From contig JABJKH010000114.1 of assembly GCA_018660465.1 (NCBI GenBank), forward strand, positions 1 through 64,000: a stretch of 64,000 nt of DNA, written 5' to 3'. Shown here in pieces: positions 59,485-64,000 of this stretch (the first letter of the stretch is position 1; every line of letters starts with the position of its first letter). Made by a program: the position numbers and the translations under genes. This DNA comes from Rhodospirillaceae bacterium. Lineage in GTDB: Bacteria > Pseudomonadota > Alphaproteobacteria > Rhodospirillales > JABJKH01. A model generated the notes under the pieces. The model searched no databases. It saw nothing but the letters and a program-made list of their open reading frames with translations, and was not told where the DNA came from.

Positions 59485-61911
59485 TCACCCCTTCAACTCC
59501 AAAAACGCCTCAGGATCAAAGTAGTCCACCTGGATCGCATTATCCCGTGCTTCTTCCGCATCTTTTAGCGCCAAGCATTCTTCTGCGTTAATCACCCCCT
59601 GGGTCAGCGCCGCATCGAACAACGCATCACCGGGTTTTCCGTCTAGGTCTCCCTTCCGCTGAGCCGCTTTTATTTTTCTTGCGGCGGGCTGGGCGGTGAC
59701 GACTTTTGCTAGGGTGGCTTCCAAGTAGCCCAGACCGTTTTCATCGCCGGGGGGAATAAAGATATCTGGGGTGAGGCGGAGGCGGCCTTGGTTGCCGTCG
59801 AGGAGGCTTCGGGCGACGTCGCGGCCGATGTCGTCTTCGGGCGGGCGGCGGCGCAGTCCGTAGGGGAAGATCAGCCAGCGCATTTTCCACGCCAGAATGC
59901 GCAGCGGGAAATTATCGATCACGCCGCGCAAGGCTTCTTGAACATTATACAACGCCGTGTCGCAGGACCACTTCAGGTAGGCCAAATCTTCCTTCGGTTG
60001 GCCGTCGTCGTTGAAGCGTTTGAGGGCAGCGGACGCCAAGTACATCCACGACAATGCATCGGCCAAGCGGCCGGTTATTTTTTCTCGGCGTTTTAGCGAG
60101 CCGCCCATGACGCCCAAGCATAAATCTGAAATCAGAGCAAACGCAGCACTATACCGTGTCAGTTGCCGAAGGTATCCCCCGACCACGCCACCAACTGGCG
60201 CCGACGCAATCCCGCCGCCGGTCAACGCCAACGCAAAGGCCCGCACACCGTTTTTATAGACAAAATTGATGTGGCCGAAGAACGCGTTATCGAACCGTTC
60301 CACATCCCCCGCGCCGACCGCTTCCATTTCATCATGCACAAACGGATGGCACCGGATGGCGCCTTGGCCATAAATAATAAGAGATCGCGTGAGGATGTTT
60401 GCCCCTTCCACCGTGATGCCGACGGGGATGGAAATAAAAGCGCGGCCCAACGTATTGCGCGGCCCTCGGCAAATTTCAGAACCCGCACGAATGTCCATGG
60501 CATCCGTCATAACCGTGCGCATCCCGTCGGTCAGGTAGGCTTTGGCAATGGCCGACAGCACGGCAGGTTTTTCGCCTGCATCCACAGCAGCACAGGTGAG
60601 TTTCCGCGCCGCGTCCATGAAATAGGTCATGCCGCCGATGCGGGCCAAGCCTTCTTCAATGCCTTCAAAGCGGCCAATCGGCGTGTTGAATTGTTCGCGC
60701 ACCGTGCCATACGCGCCGGTCACGCGGGTCGCCAATTGCGCGGCACCGACAGACAATGCAGGCAGCGAAATCGCGCGGCCCGCCGCCAAGCAATCCATCA
60801 GCATCATCCAGCCTTGGCCGACACCTTTTTCGCCGCCAATGACGACGTCCATTGGTACGAACACGTCCTTACCGAAAATCGGGCCGTTCTTAAACGGGAC
60901 CCCCAAGGGATCGTGCTGATCACCGATTGTGATGCCTTCGATATCGCGCGGGATCAGCGCGCAGGTGATCCCGCGTTTTTCTTCGCCACCCAACAACCCG
61001 TCCGGGTCAAACAGGTGGAAGCCAAGACCGATGACGGTAGCGACAGGGGCCAGCGTGATATACCGCTTCCGCCAGTTCAGGCGAATGCCCAGGACTTCTT
61101 CGCCGCCGAATGTGTCTTTGCAGACGATGCCGATGCTTTCGGTATTTTCCGTCGCAGCATCACTGCCGGCTTCCGGGCTGGTCAGGGCAAAGCAGGGGAC
61201 TTCCTCCCCGGATGCTAACCTTGGTAAATAGTGATTGCGTTGTTCGTCCGTGCCGTACTTCATCAACAATTCGCCGGGGCCTAAGGAATTTGGCACCATC
61301 ACCGTGACGGCGGCAGGGACACTGCGGCTAGAGACTTTCGCGACGACACCGGAATTACCGATGGCAGAGAATCCAAGCCCGCCATATTCTTCGGGAATGA
61401 TCATGGCGAAGAATTTTTCTTTTTTGATGTAGTCCCAGACCTCGGTCGGCAAATCACGGTCTTGATGAATTTGCCAGTCGTCCAGCATGTTGCAGAGAGT
61501 TTCGACGGGACCATCCAGGAAAGCCTGTTCTTTCTCCGATAACTGTTGCATGTCGAAATCCAACAGCTTTTTCCAGTCGGGATCACCCGAAAACAATTCA
61601 CCGTCCCACCACACGGTCCCAGCTTCCAGCGCGATGCGTTCGGTGTCGCCCATCTTCGGCAGAATTTTGGCGACCATTTTCATGACGGGACCGGAGATCA
61701 AGGCGCGGCGCAAAGACGGGATTCCGAATTCAACTGCGGCTAAAACGGCGACCACGGTCACGATGGTAAAGGGTGTCGTGCCCATGCCACCCGCGAGCCC
61801 CCAAGCGCCCAACCAAGTCGCCCCGGACAGCACCCACCCCCAATAGCCACGCCCGAGATAAGTCAGGATAAAGAGAAGAAAAAAACCAAGGATGATAAGT
61901 ATGTTTGTCAT
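59485..61911 (-). CDS. fadE: Acyl-CoA dehydrogenase FadE
   Basis: The first enzyme of fatty acid beta-oxidation, oxidising acyl-CoA to enoyl-CoA. The protein has 808 residues, as long as the gammaproteobacterial FadE type. Two N-terminal membrane segments (residues 3-20 and 22-65) anchor it. Core motifs are FFAMIIPEEYGGLGFSAIG, CFALTSPEAGSDAATE and the C-terminal DUF1974-like domain with LWYL-type helices (ALSWMYLASAALKRFNDDG). It lies 18 bases after the upstream beta-oxidation gene. Confidence 0.95.
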   Translation of the reverse strand: MTNILIILGFFLLFILTYLGRGYWGWVLSGATWLGAWGLAGGMGTTPFTIVTVVAVLAAVEFGIPSLRRALISGPVMKMVAKILPKMGDTERIALEAGTVWWDGELFSGDPDWKKLLDFDMQQLSEKEQAFLDGPVETLCNMLDDWQIHQDRDLPTEVWDYIKKEKFFAMIIPEEYGGLGFSAIGNSGVVAKVSSRSVPAAVTVMVPNSLGPGELLMKYGTDEQRNHYLPRLASGEEVPCFALTSPEAGSDAATENTESIGIVCKDTFGGEEVLGIRLNWRKRYITLAPVATVIGLGFHLFDPDGLLGGEEKRGITCALIPRDIEGITIGDQHDPLGVPFKNGPIFGKDVFVPMDVVIGGEKGVGQGWMMLMDCLAAGRAISLPALSVGAAQLATRVTGAYGTVREQFNTPIGRFEGIEEGLARIGGMTYFMDAARKLTCAAVDAGEKPAVLSAIAKAYLTDGMRTVMTDAMDIRAGSEICRGPRNTLGRAFISIPVGITVEGANILTRSLIIYGQGAIRCHPFVHDEMEAVGAGDVERFDNAFFGHINFVYKNGVRAFALALTGGGIASAPVGGVVGGYLRQLTRYSAAFALISDLCLGVMGGSLKRREKITGRLADALSWMYLASAALKRFNDDGQPKEDLAYLKWSCDTALYNVQEALRGVIDNFPLRILAWKMRWLIFPYGLRRRPPEDDIGRDVARSLLDGNQGRLRLTPDIFIPPGDENGLGYLEATLAKVVTAQPAARKIKAAQRKGDLDGKPGDALFDAALTQGVINAEECLALKDAEEARDNAIQVDYFDPEAFLELKG

Positions 61912-61929
61912 ATTGTGGTTCCTTTGGGC

Positions 61930-64000
61930 TTAGTTCCTTAAAGGTCTTCCGGTTTTGAGCATTGCTTGAACGCGCTTGATGGAGTCTGGATGTTTGGCAA
62001 GTTTCATGAAGCCTTCACGTTCGAGGGCCAGCAGATCGTCTTCGGTTAACGTCTCCGTCACATCGGTCGCACCCCCGCTTAGCACTTCTGCCAAGACGCC
62101 ACTGACCACAACATCATGGGGCGTTGCTTTGCCGGTCTTGGCAAAACCATCGACGGCCATGTCCATCGCGGTCTTTGCGGTTGGACCGGGCAGCGAAATT
62201 TCCACCGGCTCCGGCGGGGTGTAGCCGCGCACCAACTCCAACGCCCGCGCTTTCGCATCCGCCAGCAACCGATCCCGGTTCATGGTGATGTTTGTATTCT
62301 CGCCAAAGAACAGCAACGACTTGGCTTCTTCGGCGGACTTCGCGACGGTCGCGGTACTAATAGTCTCAAACGCTTTAATCACCGGCGGCATGGGACCGCC
62401 TGCACGTTTATTTGTGCCAAACCAGCGGATCAACATTTCTTTGCAGCCGCCCCAGCCCGGCACAATCCCGACCCCGACTTCGACCAATCCGGTATAGGTT
62501 TCCGCATGGGCTTGCACCGCATCGCAATGCAGCAATACCTCGCACCCGCCGCCCAAGGCCATACCCGACGGCGCGCCGACGACTGGGAAGGGCGCGAACT
62601 TGAGCGCCTTGTATGAGTCCTGACCTTTACGAATGATCATCGCGATCAGGAACCACATCCAGATTTTTGCAAAAATCAGCAACAGGCCGATGTTGGCACC
62701 GACGGAAAAGTTGGACCCTTCGTTATAGATCACCAAAGCCTTGTGGCCGTCCCGGGGGATGCGCTCGACGGCATCCCGGATCATCGCTAAGACTTTGAAA
62801 TCGAGGGAGTTCATTTTGCCGTGGAATTCCAAACACAACACCCCATCGCCGATGTCCCACAGGCTGGCGGATTTATTCGACGCCACGGGCTCAGAATTCA
62901 GTTTTATGTCCGACAACATCACCACGCCATCAGGACGTTGGATGTCGGCATAGGTTCCGTCTGTGGTCAGGTACTGCCGCTGCCCGCCTTGAACCCGATA
63001 GAAAGGTCGCTCACCTGCAGTTTGCAGAAGCTTTGGCACCTCAACACCCTCGGCCTTTAACTTTGCTGCAAACCAAGCTGCCCCTAACTGGTCGATCAAT
63101 TCAAACGGGCCGAATTTCCAGTTGTAACCAAGCCGCATGGCTTCATCGACGGCGCAAATGTCGTCAGCAATTTCTGGCACCAGGGATGCGGCATAAGTGA
63201 GTGTTTTCGACAACACCCGCCATGCGTATTTCCCGCCTTGATCATCGTGCTCGACCAAGGCGCGAAGGCCATTCTTCTTAGATGCTTTGACGCTGCTGAG
63301 GTCAGGTTTCTCTGAGGTCGCATAGGCACCCGTGCTAAGATCAACGGACTCTTTAACCCGCTTGCCACCGTCTTTATTCAGTCGATAGAAACCGCCCTTT
63401 CCTTTCCGTCCTGTGTAGCCATCAGCGATCATTTTCTCCAAGACTTCGGGCTTCTGATAGACCGCGTGGAAGACGTCGCCTTCGGCCAAGGTTTCCGCCA
63501 TGCTGTCTAAAATATGCGGCATCAGGTCCAAGCCGATCAGGTCCAACAATCCGAACACGCCGGTCTTGGGAATGCCCATGGGGCGTGCGATGACAGCGTC
63601 GGCGACTTCGACCGACACACCGTTTTCAATCGCGTCAACTACAGCACATTGCAGCCAATAAATCCCGATGCGGTTGCCGATGAAGCCGGGGGTGTCTTTA
63701 CAATCAACAACGCCCTTGCCGAGTTTGATATCACAGAAATTCCGGATGTCTTCAAGCGCATCAGCGCGGGTTTCTGATCCGCCAACCAATTCCAGCAATC
63801 GCATGTAGCGGGGTGGATTAAAAAAATGCGTGATTAGGAAATCTCGGCAGAAGTCTTCGCTCATACCCTCGGTTAAATTCGCCAGGGGAATGGTTGAGGT
63901 GTTCGACGATACGACCGAGCCAGGTTTTCGATGCGCGTCAATTTTGCGGTAGAGGTCTTGTTTAATATCCAGCCGTTCGATCACCGCCTCAACGATCCAA
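61930..64000 (-). CDS. 3-hydroxyacyl-CoA dehydrogenase / enoyl-CoA hydratase, 5' end missing
   Basis: A two-domain beta-oxidation enzyme. The frame is open to the window edge (WIVEAVIERLDIKQ), so the GTG at 63984 is not the real start and the NAD-binding glycine loop lies outside. Seen are SSNTSTIPLANL, the catalytic His in LITHFFNPPRYMRLLELV, and DTPGFIGNRIGIYW. A C-terminal crotonase domain has SGMALGGGCEVLLHCDAVQAH and GVGIVPGWGGCKEML. The order dehydrogenase then hydratase is the reverse of FadB. It is cotranscribed with fadE. Confidence 0.94.
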   Translation of the reverse strand, partial: WIVEAVIERLDIKQDLYRKIDAHRKPGSVVSSNTSTIPLANLTEGMSEDFCRDFLITHFFNPPRYMRLLELVGGSETRADALEDIRNFCDIKLGKGVVDCKDTPGFIGNRIGIYWLQCAVVDAIENGVSVEVADAVIARPMGIPKTGVFGLLDLIGLDLMPHILDSMAETLAEGDVFHAVYQKPEVLEKMIADGYTGRKGKGGFYRLNKDGGKRVKESVDLSTGAYATSEKPDLSSVKASKKNGLRALVEHDDQGGKYAWRVLSKTLTYAASLVPEIADDICAVDEAMRLGYNWKFGPFELIDQLGAAWFAAKLKAEGVEVPKLLQTAGERPFYRVQGGQRQYLTTDGTYADIQRPDGVVMLSDIKLNSEPVASNKSASLWDIGDGVLCLEFHGKMNSLDFKVLAMIRDAVERIPRDGHKALVIYNEGSNFSVGANIGLLLIFAKIWMWFLIAMIIRKGQDSYKALKFAPFPVVGAPSGMALGGGCEVLLHCDAVQAHAETYTGLVEVGVGIVPGWGGCKEMLIRWFGTNKRAGGPMPPVIKAFETISTATVAKSAEEAKSLLFFGENTNITMNRDRLLADAKARALELVRGYTPPEPVEISLPGPTAKTAMDMAVDGFAKTGKATPHDVVVSGVLAEVLSGGATDVTETLTEDDLLALEREGFMKLAKHPDSIKRVQAMLKTGRPLRN

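Overview
The window is chromosomal DNA of an alphaproteobacterium, most likely a Rhodospirillales-type marine or aquatic lineage. The evidence is the split F0 operon carrying both b' and b subunits, the alphaproteobacterial dcw order with murB and ddl placed before ftsQ, the style of its flagellin N terminus, and alphaproteobacterial REP palindromes of the CTTCGAGACG / CTCAGGATGA type. There are no tRNA or rRNA genes, CRISPR arrays or transposase genes in view. Everything here comes from reading the sequence; no database search was run.

Layout. 1-3253 is the 3' part of smc. 3676-6106 is the F0 operon atpI-atpB-atpE-atpF'-atpF, closed by a terminator shared with ligA. From 31151 down to 6157 the minus strand carries an almost unbroken envelope and division run: mraZ-rsmH-ftsL-ftsI-murE-murF-mraY-murD-ftsW-murG-murC-murB-ddl-ftsQ-ftsA-ftsZ, then lpxC, bamD, recN and ligA. 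Many neighbours overlap by 4 bp, which suggests translational coupling. 31470-33774 holds a PilZ gene and a flagellin gene broken by an in-frame TAA, flanked by two copies of a structured direct repeat of about 210-235 bp. rnpB (RNase P RNA) follows at 34190-33796 on the minus strand.

34310-64000 is more accessory and catabolic. It contains an NAD-dependent dehydrogenase, a five-gene minus-strand operon (DUF3750, TerB/J-domain protein, EamA permease, cell-wall amidase, acyl-CoA dehydrogenase), a fused hydantoinase/5-oxoprolinase-family protein, a TolC-family channel gene ending in a premature TAG, threonine aldolase, a D-2-hydroxyacid dehydrogenase, a phytanoyl-CoA dioxygenase-family protein, two tandem gamma-glutamyltransferase-like proteins, an aspartate dehydrogenase-like protein, a Doc/AbrB toxin-antitoxin pair, a tartrate/isopropylmalate dehydrogenase-family enzyme, a dihydroxyphthalate-decarboxylase-like protein, a hemerythrin, an Abi_C-domain defence candidate, and a beta-oxidation pair (fadE and a 3-hydroxyacyl-CoA dehydrogenase/enoyl-CoA hydratase cut by the window edge).

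The most unusual signal is a family of three intergenic elements of about 262 bp (3250-3514, 15219-15481, 16321-16582). Each can fold into the same three-way junction: an outer stem of about 33 bp and two 20-bp arms, each arm capped by a related tip of about 54 nt. The outer stems and most of the arm sequence differ between copies, yet complementarity and lengths are kept. One copy places the ribosome-binding site and start codon of ftsQ inside its outer stem.
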